NCBI GenBank assembly: GCA_964617995.1
Contig: CAZTXD010000002.1
Span: forward strand, 1 to 64,000
DNA from: CAZTXD01 sp964617995
Lineage (GTDB): Bacteria > Actinomycetota > Acidimicrobiia > Spongiisociales > ZC4RG35
Reading direction: 5' to 3'
DNA length: 64,000 bases
The notes beneath the pieces are model-generated. The model was not told the DNA's origin and did no database searches. It saw nothing but the letters and a program-made list of their open reading frames with translations. Below are positions 36,402 to 45,221 of the stretch, piece by piece; positions within the stretch are counted from its first letter, which is position 1, and each line of letters begins with the position of its first letter. A program made the position numbers and the translations under genes.

Positions 36402-37367
36402 ATGACAGACACCGTTGTGGTGATCGACTGGCTTCTCGACTCCGACCCTTCGATCAGGTGGCAGGTGATGCGCGACTTGCTCGACGCTCCGGAGTCGGAG
36501 TGGACGGCGGAACGAGCCAAGGTGGAGACCGACGGCTGGGGAGCCCGGCTCCTGTCCTACGAGGACGAGGACGGGCAATGGGCGGGTGGCGCCTTTCTCC
36601 CCAGAGATTTCGACGTCCGCGAGTGGCGCGAGGTCGGTCAGCCGTGGACGGCCACGACATACTCGTTGTCGCAGCTCCGGGAGTTTGGTTTCGATCCCAC
36701 GTCGGAGCGGGCCAAACGAGCTGTCGAATTGATCGGCGCCAACTCACGCTGGGATCACGACGGCCAGCCCTTCTGGGAGGGGGAAGTCGAGGAGTGCATC
36801 AACGGCCGGACCGTTGCCGACGGCGCCTATTTCGGAGTCGACATTTCGTCCATTGTCGACAGGCTGATAGGCGAGCGTCTCGACGACGGCGGCTGGAACT
36901 GTGAGAGGATCAACGGCTCGGTCCGCTCGTCATTCGCCAGCACGATCAACGTGCTGGAAGGGCTCCTCGAATACGAGAGAGCCACCGGGGGCACGCCTGA
37001 ATCCCGGGAGGCGCGCCAGTCGGGTGAGGAGTATCTCCTGGAGCGCAACCTCTTCCGCCGTCTCAGCACGGGTGAGCCGGCAGACGAGCGCTTTCTCCTG
37101 TTCCTGCATCCGAACCGCTGGCGCTACGACGTCCTCCGAGCACTGGACTACTTCCGGTCTGCCGCCATCCTGACCGGGGCCGCCCCCGACCCGCGGCTCG
37201 GCGAGGCTATCGACCACGTTCGTTCCAGACGATTGGAGGATGGCACCTGGCCTCTCGACTGGAGCCTGCCGGGGCGGGTGTGGTTCGATGTCGACGACGG
37301 GGAGGACCAGCCCTCCCGTTGGGTGACCTTTCGGGCGATGCGGGTGCTCAGATGGTGGGAGGGTTAG
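36402..37367 (+). CDS. Squalene-cyclase/prenyltransferase-like alpha-barrel protein
   Basis: A 321-residue protein with repeated alpha-toroid motifs: PSIRWQVMRDLLDAPESEW, EDEDGQWAGGAFLPRDFDV, ERLDDGGWNCERINGSVRSS and RRLEDGTWPLDWSLPGRVWF. The D-G-x-W repeats with Gln/Trp mark terpene cyclase/prenyltransferase toroids. The catalytic DxDD of squalene-hopene cyclase is not visible, and the chain is half the cyclase length, so enzymatic cyclisation is unlikely to be its role. Its stop overlaps the stop of a small minus-strand frame. Confidence 0.72.
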   Translation: MTDTVVVIDWLLDSDPSIRWQVMRDLLDAPESEWTAERAKVETDGWGARLLSYEDEDGQWAGGAFLPRDFDVREWREVGQPWTATTYSLSQLREFGFDPTSERAKRAVELIGANSRWDHDGQPFWEGEVEECINGRTVADGAYFGVDISSIVDRLIGERLDDGGWNCERINGSVRSSFASTINVLEGLLEYERATGGTPESREARQSGEEYLLERNLFRRLSTGEPADERFLLFLHPNRWRYDVLRALDYFRSAAILTGAAPDPRLGEAIDHVRSRRLEDGTWPLDWSLPGRVWFDVDDGEDQPSRWVTFRAMRVLRWWEG

Positions 37368-37504
37368 CGCCGATCGGGAAACTCCCACCAGGTCCACCAA
37401 CGTTCCCTCTGGTGTGAGATCTCACCTGCTCGTACCGGTGGCGAGGAACGGTGGGTCACCTCGCCGGTGGCGAGGTCGATGACAAGAAAGGTCTCCTCGG
37501 GCAT
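37364..37504 (-). CDS. Possible small protein, 46 residues
   Basis: The frame reads MPEETFLVIDLATGEVTHRS and ends ISHQRERWWTWWEFPDRR. It is convergent with the alpha-barrel gene, the two stop codons overlapping. There is no strong ribosome binding site. The unusual Trp-rich end and the balanced composition hint at a real gene, but no family is recognised. Confidence 0.35.
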   Translation of the reverse strand: MPEETFLVIDLATGEVTHRSSPPVRAGEISHQRERWWTWWEFPDRR

Positions 37505-37642
37505 GGCCGGCTCACAGGGGCCTTTACGACTTTCAGTTCGAGCAAGTCCCGGTAACGCTCCCCCTCGGGGTTTTCACCTATGGCGGCGCTTCATCGGCGG
37601 CGACAGACTGCCGATATGGGGCAACCCGAAGAGATGACCGTG

Positions 37643-39523
37643 ATGGCGCAACAACCGATCTACATCACCGGAGTCGGCGCTTACCTGCCCGGCGAGCCGG
37701 TCGACAACGACCACGTCGAGGCACGTCTGGGTGCCCTGACTCAGGGTTCCGACCGGCTACGGACCCGGATGCTGGAGGCGAACGGCATCATCACCCGCCA
37801 CTACGCCCTCGACGGGAACGGGAACACCACGATGCTCAACGAGGAGCTGGCAGCGCGGGCCATCCGCGCGGCAGTCGAGCATCGCGGCATCGGGCTGGAG
37901 GAGGTTGGGATGCTGGCCGTCGGCACCACCCAGGGTGACCTGCCGGTCCCCGGATTCGCCTCGATGGTCCATGGGCGGCTGGGAGGAGGCCCCAAGGAGA
38001 TCCTGTCGGCCGGGGGCGTGTGCTGCTCGGGCGTCGCCGCCCTCTCAGCCGCCGGGGACGCCGTCCGGCTGGGGCGTCACCGGACGGCGGTGGCGGCCGG
38101 GTCGGAGCTGGTGTCCCGGGCGTTGCGAGCCTCGAGGATGGAGCAGGCGATGAACCGGGACAGGCGGTCGGCGTTCGGAGCGGAGTTCCTCCGCTGGATG
38201 CTGTCGGACGGCGCCGGGGCGATGGTCGTCGAGGACCGGCCCCGCGCCGACGGCCCGTCCCTACGCATCGACTGGTCGCTCCTCGAGTCGCACGCCCACC
38301 GGTTCCCCGTGTGCATGTACGCCGGCGCCGTCGATGCCGACTCGGTGCGGGCGGGAAGCACGTGGCAGGACATGTCCACGGCGTCGGAGGCCGATGCCGG
38401 GGCGCTGCTCAACCTGCGCCAGGATGTCGCCCTCCTCGACGGCGTGGTGGCCTTGGGGGTGGAGCGCTACATCGAGCTGGTCCGGGACGGTCACCTCGAC
38501 CCGGACGGCATCGACCACCTCCTCTGCCATTACAGCTCGGAGCATTTCCGAGGCGACATCGTCAAGCTGATGTCGGAGGCGGGCCTGATGATCCCCGAGG
38601 ATCGATGGTTCACCAACCTCCACACCAAGGGCAACACCGGTGCAGCCAGCATCTACATCATGCTGGATGAGGCGCTCAGGACCGGCCGGTTCGCCGAGGG
38701 CGACCGGATCCTGCTGATGGTGCCCGAGTCGGGGAGGTTCTCTGTCTCGTTCGTCCAGCTCACCTGCGTGGGTCCCGATCGGCCCGACCAGGTCGAAACC
38801 GGACCCCGAGTGGCTGTCGCCGACCCGGCCCCGATCCATCCCGTCACCTCTCCTTCGGGCTCCCCCAACGAGTGGCTGCTGGCGGAGCTGGGGCTGGTGT
38901 GGGCCCGCTTCGAGCAACGCTTGAGCCGGGTCCCGATGGTGAGCCGCATCGAGAACCGCGCCGCCACCCGGGAGGACTACCTCCGTCTCCTCTTGAACAT
39001 GCGCCAGCAGGTGATGGAGGGCGCTCGCTGGATAACCCGGGCGGCCTCCAACCTCACGGTCGAGCACACCGATCTGCGTGCCGAGTTCATCCAGCACGCC
39101 GCCGAGGAGCAACGCGACTTCCGCATGCTCGAGAACGACTACGTGGCCTGCGGAGGGGACCGGGAGGAGATCATCTCGGGGGAGAAGAACGTGGGCTCGG
39201 AGGCGCTGTCGGCGTTCATGTTCCAGCAGGCGGACCAGGTCAACCCGCTCGACCTGCTGGGGGGGATGTACATCATCGAGGGCCTGGGGGCCAACAAGGC
39301 CGACCGCTGGGTCGACCTCCTCCGCGAGCAGCTCGACCTGAGTGACGACCAGGTGACGTTCCTGCGCTACCACGGGGGCGCCGACCAGGCGCACACCGAG
39401 GAGATGTTCGAGGTACTTCGCTCCGACATCATCACGTGGGAGGTTGCCCGCTCGATAGTCAAGACGGCCAAGGTCGTCGCCCGCCTCTACGCCCTCCAGC
39501 TGGAGGAGATCGACCATGTCTGA
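37643..39523 (+). CDS. KAS III (StlD/DarB-like ketosynthase) fused to a heme-oxygenase-like di-iron domain
   Basis: A 626-residue two-domain protein. Residues 1 to about 385 are a ketosynthase III related to StlD/DarB: YITGVGAYLPGEPVDNDHVE at the start, catalytic Cys128 in GGVCCSGVAA, His296 in LLCHYSSEH, Asn331 in KGNTGAASI. Residues about 400-626 are a heme-oxygenase/TenA-like fold with possible di-iron ligands His485, Glu488/489 and Asp492 (FIQHAAEEQRDF) and His577, Asp581, His584 (YHGGADQAHTEEM). StlD/DarB enzymes condense two acyl chains to cyclohexanediones or resorcinols; the second domain could oxidise the product or an acyl substrate. I chose ATG 37643, where the family begins; 37634 and 37580 are alternatives. 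The next gene overlaps by 8 bases. Confidence 0.82.
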   Translation: MAQQPIYITGVGAYLPGEPVDNDHVEARLGALTQGSDRLRTRMLEANGIITRHYALDGNGNTTMLNEELAARAIRAAVEHRGIGLEEVGMLAVGTTQGDLPVPGFASMVHGRLGGGPKEILSAGGVCCSGVAALSAAGDAVRLGRHRTAVAAGSELVSRALRASRMEQAMNRDRRSAFGAEFLRWMLSDGAGAMVVEDRPRADGPSLRIDWSLLESHAHRFPVCMYAGAVDADSVRAGSTWQDMSTASEADAGALLNLRQDVALLDGVVALGVERYIELVRDGHLDPDGIDHLLCHYSSEHFRGDIVKLMSEAGLMIPEDRWFTNLHTKGNTGAASIYIMLDEALRTGRFAEGDRILLMVPESGRFSVSFVQLTCVGPDRPDQVETGPRVAVADPAPIHPVTSPSGSPNEWLLAELGLVWARFEQRLSRVPMVSRIENRAATREDYLRLLLNMRQQVMEGARWITRAASNLTVEHTDLRAEFIQHAAEEQRDFRMLENDYVACGGDREEIISGEKNVGSEALSAFMFQQADQVNPLDLLGGMYIIEGLGANKADRWVDLLREQLDLSDDQVTFLRYHGGADQAHTEEMFEVLRSDIITWEVARSIVKTAKVVARLYALQLEEIDHV

Positions 39524-40361
39524 CAGCTCACTTGTAGCCTTCGTCGACCGTCCCGGGCCGTCTATCTGGGATGCCCTTGCCGGGGATCCCACCCACCACC
39601 TCAGCCGGCATTCGTTGTCGTTGCTGGAACGCGACGCCAACCGTTGGTCCGCCCGCTACCTGCGACCTCCCGCCCGGCTGATATCGAGGGTCCTCGTGGG
39701 GATCATCACCCTCCTCAAGCGGCTCCTGCCCGGGGACATGTCGTCACACCGCACGCTCGACAGGCTCGGCGTCTGGTTCATGTCTAGATTCGTTTCGGAG
39801 GAGGGCGGGGAACTGCTCATGCGCCATTTCATCCTCGAGACCAACGTGCTGGCCTTCATCGCTCGCAACGCCGGTCTGGAGGAGCCGACCCTGCGACCTA
39901 CCACCCTCGGTCAGCTCGGCGACAACGCGGTGGTGGTCCACGACGTCAACGTGTACGAGCTGCTCAGCGGGTTGGCCAACAAGCCGCTGCCGAGACCGGA
40001 GGACAGGACGTCGCCGCTCGATTTCACGATGCTCGATGTGACCCCCGTCGACACCACCGGCAAGCGGCGATGGATGCGTCTCGACCTGGAGACCGCCCTG
40101 GCGTGCATGAATGTGGCGTTCGCCCTCTTCACTACTGCCGAGGAATACCGGCGGGCGGTCCACTCGCTGCAACTCGACGAGTCGTTGCTCGGGTGCCTTG
40201 CCGAGCTCACCGGCGATGAGCTGTTCCGAATCTGGAGGCCGGCCGGCTACGTGGCGATCGTGCGGACCAACCGCGACGTGCCCCGTGACCTGTTCGCCCA
40301 CGCCATCGTCCACGAGTACGCCCATGCCCGCCTCGAGTGGCATGCCCGGAGGGCCGGTTAG
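39516..40361 (+). CDS. Unknown protein coupled to the ketosynthase fusion, with terminal HEYAH motif
   Basis: A 281-residue protein overlapping the ketosynthase stop by 8 bases, hence translationally coupled. There is a hydrophobic amphipathic segment near residues 50-75 (LISRVLVGIITLLKRLLPG) that may bind a membrane. LMRHFILETNVLAFIARNAG has His and Glu spaced as in helical metal sites. The C-terminus is AIVHEYAHARLEWHARR, giving HExxH at residues 266-270, but with no downstream room for a third ligand apart from His276. I do not recognise the family. It is likely a partner in making or tailoring the ketosynthase product. Confidence 0.7.
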   Translation: MSDSSLVAFVDRPGPSIWDALAGDPTHHLSRHSLSLLERDANRWSARYLRPPARLISRVLVGIITLLKRLLPGDMSSHRTLDRLGVWFMSRFVSEEGGELLMRHFILETNVLAFIARNAGLEEPTLRPTTLGQLGDNAVVVHDVNVYELLSGLANKPLPRPEDRTSPLDFTMLDVTPVDTTGKRRWMRLDLETALACMNVAFALFTTAEEYRRAVHSLQLDESLLGCLAELTGDELFRIWRPAGYVAIVRTNRDVPRDLFAHAIVHEYAHARLEWHARRAG

Positions 40362-40673
40362 AGGCGTGCTCCGCGGGGAGGCTGTCCGTGTCGCCCAATT
40401 CCGGGCACCCCACGAGGAGAGCGCCGATACCACAACGGCCTGGGGTGGTCTCGAGGAGCACCTCGACCCGGACAGATGGTCGTCGATAAGCTGAACGCCC
40501 AATCTCGAGCCGTACAACAGGTGGCACGCGGGTGACGAATGACGCGGAGATCCATGTATTAGGCGAGGCTTCCGCGGGCAGGATCGATGAGATGTCCATC
40601 GTATCATCGCACGGGATTGCGATTGGGGCGGACCGGCGGTCTCGATCCCGAAGTTCACCGAGGAGGTGTCTCG
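40362..40673. other. Intergenic region, no gene recognised
   Basis: These 312 bases hold no convincing gene. AGGAGG at 40661-40666 is the ribosome binding site of the VOC gene at 40674. No promoter boxes or hairpins stood out. Confidence 0.5.
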
Positions 40674-41336
40674 ATGAGTGAGAGAAGAACCACGGCCCGG
40701 GTGTTCCACGAAGCGGACGGGGTCGATGACTGGCGGGTCCTCTATTGGGGTGCGTACGCCTACTACCGCACCGGGTCGTTCTCCGAGGGGGCGCGCTTCG
40801 TCGCCGCGGTCGCCGAGATTGCTGAGACAACAGGGCATTTCCCCGACGTCGACCTGCGCCCGGAGGGGGTGACGGTCCGGACGTTCTCACGCGAGGACGG
40901 ATCGCTGAGCGAGCGCGACATCGACTTGGCTACGCGCATTTCGGCGGTGGCTCGGGAAAACGGACTCGAGTCCGATCCATCGCAGGTGCAGGCCGTCGGC
41001 ATCGCTGTGGCACACGACGCCGGTGTCGACGTGCGGCCCTTCTGGGCGGCGGCGTTCGGCTATCGACACCTCGGAGCGGAGGACGCGATCGACCCGCACC
41101 GGCGCAACCCGCATCTCTGGTTCCACGAGCTCGACCCCCCGAAGCCCAGAAGGGGTCGCGTCCACATAGACGTCAGCGTTCCGGCCGATCAGGCGAAGGT
41201 GCGGGTAGCGGCTGCGCTCGCCGCGGGCGGACGAATCGTCGACGACTCCCACGTGCCCGGATGGTGGACGCTCGTCTCTCCCGAGAACCACGGAGTCGAC
41301 ATAGCAGCGTGGCCGGACTTCGAGGACGAAGGCTGA
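40674..41336 (+). CDS. VOC/pterin-dehydratase-like protein, intact paralog
   Basis: A 220-residue protein in two halves. The first (VFHEADGVDDWRVLYWGAYA, then YYRTGSFSEGARFVAAVAE) resembles 4a-hydroxytetrahydrobiopterin dehydratase, and the second (AFGYRHLGAEDAIDPHRRNP, HIDVSVPADQAKVRVAAALA) a glyoxalase-like VOC module ending GWWTLVSPENHGVDIAAW. The combination is common in actinobacteria and its function is unknown. The ATG at 40674 follows AGGAGG by 7 bases. The broken copy at 11012 has the same architecture. Confidence 0.82.
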   Translation: MSERRTTARVFHEADGVDDWRVLYWGAYAYYRTGSFSEGARFVAAVAEIAETTGHFPDVDLRPEGVTVRTFSREDGSLSERDIDLATRISAVARENGLESDPSQVQAVGIAVAHDAGVDVRPFWAAAFGYRHLGAEDAIDPHRRNPHLWFHELDPPKPRRGRVHIDVSVPADQAKVRVAAALAAGGRIVDDSHVPGWWTLVSPENHGVDIAAWPDFEDEG

Positions 41337-41531
41337 GACCCAATCGACGCGAGGCGGAGCACCCAGTGGTATCGATGCCACGCACAGGGCGGCCACGAAC
41401 ACCACCCACGAGATGGAGTGATCCTCCCCGGTTTCCACAGGCGCGGTACTCGAGTCTCGACCGCCCAACGGTCAGAAGAGGGAGGACGGCCCATGCCCCC
41501 TCCCTCGACCGTGTTCAGGAGGCGATGACTG

Positions 41532-42293
41532 CTAGCCGCTGACGGTGAACTCCCGCACCATGCCCTGGATGAAGTGCGGGGGCCCGTCGGCGGCCTCTGC
41601 CTCCTCGAAGGAGGTGGCCCCGGTGGGGATGAAGCAGATGATGACGTAGCGTCCGGACTCGAGGTCGGCGTACAAGGTCGACCCGTCACCCGGAGCTGCG
41701 AACGCCACCCCTCTGAACGTTGCCTTGTCCTCCACCTCCTCCTCGGGCAGCTCGAGCAGCTCCTCGATGGTCTCGGTGGTGTCGTCGTTGATCCGGATCA
41801 ACGCCATCTCGTGCAACTCGGTCCCGTTGTTGGTGAAGTCGAAAGCGGTCATGCCCCCACCAACGGCATCGAGGTCGGCGTCGTAGGCATAGTCGATGGC
41901 GTCCACCTCGACGGTGGCGAACCCGCACTCGTCTCCGATGAACCCGTCGACGACCGCCGAGTCCTCGGCGAAGCTCGCCGATTCCGTAACGACGAAGAAC
42001 GCCTCCTCGTCGAGGTCGGCTACCGGCGCGAGAAGGGCGTCGGCCATCCCGTTGACGGCTGAAGCTATCTCCGTCGGGGCGTTGGACTTGAGATCCTCGA
42101 GGCCGGCGGTGACTTCCTCGACCCACGGCACGGGATCGGCCTCATCTGGGCCGAAGTCGAGCAGCGTGCTGACTTCGATGTAGTCGTCGCAGAAGGCCCC
42201 CACCTCGGCACTGGGGCCGCTGCTACAAGCGCCAATCGTCAATCCAGCCACCAAGACCATGACTCCTACCGTGGACGTGCGCGAAGCACTCAC
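41532..42293 (-). CDS. Lipoprotein with cupredoxin-like C-terminal domain
   Basis: A 253-residue lipoprotein. The signal peptide ends with lipobox LTIGAC, Cys23 being the lipid site. Residues 30-130 are acidic and helical. The C-terminal 100 residues form a cupredoxin-like domain with candidate copper ligands in order: His in TELHEMAL, Cys in YVIICFIPTG, His in GPPHFIQGM and the Met of that same motif. This His-Cys-His-Met set is that of type 1 blue copper proteins. Such a protein would carry electrons outside the membrane or sense copper. It lies just downstream of the BTAD regulator gene, and a CGTTACG heptamer at 42349 precedes it. Confidence 0.78.
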   Translation of the reverse strand: MSASRTSTVGVMVLVAGLTIGACSSGPSAEVGAFCDDYIEVSTLLDFGPDEADPVPWVEEVTAGLEDLKSNAPTEIASAVNGMADALLAPVADLDEEAFFVVTESASFAEDSAVVDGFIGDECGFATVEVDAIDYAYDADLDAVGGGMTAFDFTNNGTELHEMALIRINDDTTETIEELLELPEEEVEDKATFRGVAFAAPGDGSTLYADLESGRYVIICFIPTGATSFEEAEAADGPPHFIQGMVREFTVSG

Positions 42294-42348
42294 TCATTCC
42301 TCCATTCGGATTTGGAGTGCAATTGCTAGAGGAGGGCCGCTACGGATT

Positions 42349-42355
42349 CGTTACG
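42349..42355. promoter_or_regulatory. CGTTACG heptamer upstream of the lipoprotein gene
   Basis: One copy of the heptamer that recurs in the intergenic gaps of 42-56 kb. It lies 56 bases before the lipoprotein start, in the 66-base gap behind the BTAD gene. Role as an operator or promoter element is inferred from recurrence only. Confidence 0.35.
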
Positions 42356-42359
42356 GGTC

Positions 42360-45092
42360 TCACCACTGCCGCAGCAGCCAGAGCTCCGGCTCCCAGTCGC
42401 CCGAGGCGATGTCGGCGAAGAGCGTGACCGCCTGGGTCAGAGAATTCTCGGCCTCCTCCTTCCGTCCCGACTGGTGGTGGAGGTCAGCAAGGTGATTGAG
42501 GAGTGCCGCCTGATGGTGGCGGTATCCGGCCCGGTCGGCGATGGCCACCGCCTCGGTGACCATCTCGACGGCCTCATCCAGCTCTCCGGCATCAGCGAGC
42601 AGATGTGCCTTGTTGTTGAGAGCTGCGATCCGGGCCGGTTCCGTGGAGCCGGCCATCTCCAGGGCATCGTCGACATGCTCTGTCGCCTTCTCCGGGTCGG
42701 GGTCGACGACGGCCAAGATGTTGTAGGCGCGGGCGACGAGCACGGGGTCTCGTTTCGCCTCTGCGGCTTCGAGAGCGGTCGTGGCGAAGGAGATGGCGGC
42801 TTCGGCGTCGCCCGTCCGGTGCTTGAGCAGCGCCCAATCGGCATACAGATCCGCCGGCTCAGGGTGGTCACGGCGAGCACGGGTGAAGCTCTCCTCGGCG
42901 AGTTCGAACCTACCGAGGATGCGGTAGAGGTCGCCGATGCGGTGTTCGACCAGGGCAAGATCCGCGCCGGTGAAGTGTGAGGCGGCGGCGCGCAGTTCGC
43001 GCTTGGCCACCTGATAGTCGCCTCGGGCCATCGCTAGCTCACCGAGGGCAAGGCGCAGCCGTCCCATGTCGGGATGGCCGAGGGCGATCGCCATCTCATA
43101 GGAGGTGACCGCCTCGTCGTGGGCGTAGACAGCGCGGGCCAGATCTCCCGCCGACATGTACCACGAAGCTGCGTCCTCACTGCCGGCTGCGTGCAGCTGG
43201 GCGGCGGCGGCCGTGGCCAGACGTGCATCGGACCGGACTCTGGGTTTCGCCAGGAGGGCCTCGGCGGCACGCCTGTGCAGGAGACGACGTCGGATCAACG
43301 ACGTGGACTCGTAGCACATCGTCTCCAGGGCATCGAGGGTGAATCCGAGCTTGCCGTCTTCGTGTTCCCGCAGAAGGCCCGCTGAGATGAGCTCTTCGAC
43401 CGCTTCGACTATCTCGTCTTCGGTGCGTCCGCTGGTGTCGCGCAGGAGCTGGGCGTCGCAGATCCCGTCGAGGACTGCCGCCGCCGCCATTATCTGATGG
43501 GCGAGATCGGAGAGACGTCGACGTTTCGAGTCCATGTACTTCTGAACGCTCTCCGCGTCGGGGTTCACCACTCCGTCCGAGTCGAGTGCTTTCTTGACCA
43601 GGAGCGGTATGCCGCCGGTGGCGGCGATGATGGCTTCAACGTCGGTCTTCGGGTAGTCGTCGTGCAGGCTGGACGGGGTGAGAGGGTCGAGGACGAGCAT
43701 CTCGTCGGGCTCTGTTGCGATCTCCCTGACGGCGGGATGCAGCGAGCCCACGTCTCGGGTGGCGACGACGAGAAGGAGAGGCAGGTTCCCAGCGCGTCGA
43801 TGCACATAGGACACGAGGTGGGCCGACGCCGCGTCCATCCACTGGGCATCATCGATGGTCACCACCACCGGCCCATTGGCAGTGGCCGGCTCCATCAACT
43901 CGAGGAAGGCCTCACGGAGACGGAGCTCTCCGAGGCTGCCCGATTCGCCTTCGGCCGCACCAGGCGCCAGCTTGGGATCGAGTCGGGTGAGCTCGGTGAG
44001 CGCCCACTCGGGGACGTTCAACTCGCCGCCGTTGTTGCTCGACACGAAGCCATCCAACAGCTGGGTGGCGACCCCGTATGGGAGTTGCGAGTCGGGACTG
44101 AAGGCCCTGCCTGAGACGATGGAGACTCCGAGATCTCGGGAGAACTGCACGAGGTACTCGATCAATCGGGTCTTTCCCATCCACGAAGCTCCGGAAATCA
44201 CCAAGAGCTTCCCCGGCGGGGAGATCGTATCGACGAGTCGGCGCAGCGTCTCCATCGCCTCCTCACGGCCGATCATCCCTGCCTCGACCGGCGACTCGGC
44301 GAGGCGGTGGGCCCTGACCGGCTTCCTCACTCCCGGGGCCGGCGGCAGATCCTCGTCGAGGATGGCCTCGAAGAGCTCGGTGGTCTCATCGAGTGGGGGG
44401 ACACCGAGCTCGCGATCGAGGACCGCCACACAATCGCGATAGGCCTGGATCGATCCCGGTCGATCACCGGCCCAGGCACAGAGAAGCATCAACAACCGGT
44501 GAGCGGGCTCGTGCAGCTCGTCGAGACGGATCCACCGAATCGCCGCAGCAGTCGCCTCGCCGTAGTCGCCGGAGCCAGCATTCCCCATCGCAAGACGTTG
44601 GAACACGTCTCCGGCCTCGAGACGGAGTGACTCTGTGACCATTCGGGCCCAGTCCTCGAAGTCCGGTGCCTCTCTCACCGAGAAGGCGCCGAGAAAGTCA
44701 CCTCGGTAGAGGTCGGCCGCTTTACGGAGATGGGGAAGACAAGCCGGGCACACGTCGTGGACGTCGTGATCATGTTGCCCGGTGGCCTCGACTTCGGTCC
44801 GGAACTGGTGGACGTCACAGATGAACCCGTCCTCGATCGTCACCCGGTTCCGATCGGCGTTGATCCAGTCCGCCCCGATCCCGCTGCGGAGAGCAGAGAG
44901 CGTCCGGCGCAAGGTGGCCCTCGACCTCTCCGGGGATGAATCGGCCCAGAAGAGCCCGGCGAGAGCATCACGGTCGGCACTGCGCTCGATGGCTAGATAG
45001 GCGAGCATGGCGATGGCCTTGCGCGTGTCCACCTCGACGTACGCCGAGTCGGCGGTCACCTCCGGCGACCCGAACAACCGTATTTCGAGCAT
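42360..45092 (-). CDS. BTAD/SARP-type regulator with AAA ATPase and TPR domains
   Basis: A 910-residue signal-transduction regulator. Residues 1-95 are an OmpR-like DNA-binding domain (MLEIRLFGSPEV, then RKAIAMLAYLAIERSADRDA). The BTAD region follows to about 245 (CPACLPHLRKAADLYRGDFL). The STAND-type ATPase has Walker A ISGASWMGKTRL and Walker B VVVTIDDAQWMD. From about 600 to the end there are TPR repeats (LYADWALLKHRTGDAEAAIS). These proteins activate nearby clusters when a ligand releases the ATPase. I chose ATG 45092, where the family starts. It is divergent from five membrane paralogs across 129 bases, making them the likely targets. Confidence 0.9.
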   Translation of the reverse strand: MLEIRLFGSPEVTADSAYVEVDTRKAIAMLAYLAIERSADRDALAGLFWADSSPERSRATLRRTLSALRSGIGADWINADRNRVTIEDGFICDVHQFRTEVEATGQHDHDVHDVCPACLPHLRKAADLYRGDFLGAFSVREAPDFEDWARMVTESLRLEAGDVFQRLAMGNAGSGDYGEATAAAIRWIRLDELHEPAHRLLMLLCAWAGDRPGSIQAYRDCVAVLDRELGVPPLDETTELFEAILDEDLPPAPGVRKPVRAHRLAESPVEAGMIGREEAMETLRRLVDTISPPGKLLVISGASWMGKTRLIEYLVQFSRDLGVSIVSGRAFSPDSQLPYGVATQLLDGFVSSNNGGELNVPEWALTELTRLDPKLAPGAAEGESGSLGELRLREAFLELMEPATANGPVVVTIDDAQWMDAASAHLVSYVHRRAGNLPLLLVVATRDVGSLHPAVREIATEPDEMLVLDPLTPSSLHDDYPKTDVEAIIAATGGIPLLVKKALDSDGVVNPDAESVQKYMDSKRRRLSDLAHQIMAAAAVLDGICDAQLLRDTSGRTEDEIVEAVEELISAGLLREHEDGKLGFTLDALETMCYESTSLIRRRLLHRRAAEALLAKPRVRSDARLATAAAAQLHAAGSEDAASWYMSAGDLARAVYAHDEAVTSYEMAIALGHPDMGRLRLALGELAMARGDYQVAKRELRAAASHFTGADLALVEHRIGDLYRILGRFELAEESFTRARRDHPEPADLYADWALLKHRTGDAEAAISFATTALEAAEAKRDPVLVARAYNILAVVDPDPEKATEHVDDALEMAGSTEPARIAALNNKAHLLADAGELDEAVEMVTEAVAIADRAGYRHHQAALLNHLADLHHQSGRKEEAENSLTQAVTLFADIASGDWEPELWLLRQW

Positions 45093-45221
45093 GCGATGAC
45101 TTTCCCATTCGAAAATAGTCGATGCGTTACGGCAAGCGGATCTCGGCCACTTCGTGACGGGGCCAGCGACTGAGGCCATTTCCGTTGCGCTTACGTAACG
45201 AGGTCATGGCATCGTTGCGCC
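45093..45221. promoter_or_regulatory. Divergent promoter region with inverted CGTTACG/CGTAACG heptamers
   Basis: CGTTACG at 45125-45131 and its complement CGTAACG at 45194-45200 sit in the 129-base gap between the BTAD regulator and the five-paralog operon. TTACGTAA at 45191-45198 is a self-complementary core. These are candidate operator half-sites for the BTAD protein. No consensus -10 was recognised. Confidence 0.5.

Noticed and set aside
38261..39640. Long minus-strand open frame opposite the ketosynthase fusion
   Set aside because: A GC-rich shadow of the plus-strand gene with low-complexity composition and no recognisable motif.
45125..45221. Reading CGTAAC as a BldN-type -35 promoter box
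   Set aside because: No CGTTGA-like -10 at the required spacing was found at this or the other heptamer sites, so a promoter assignment was not made.
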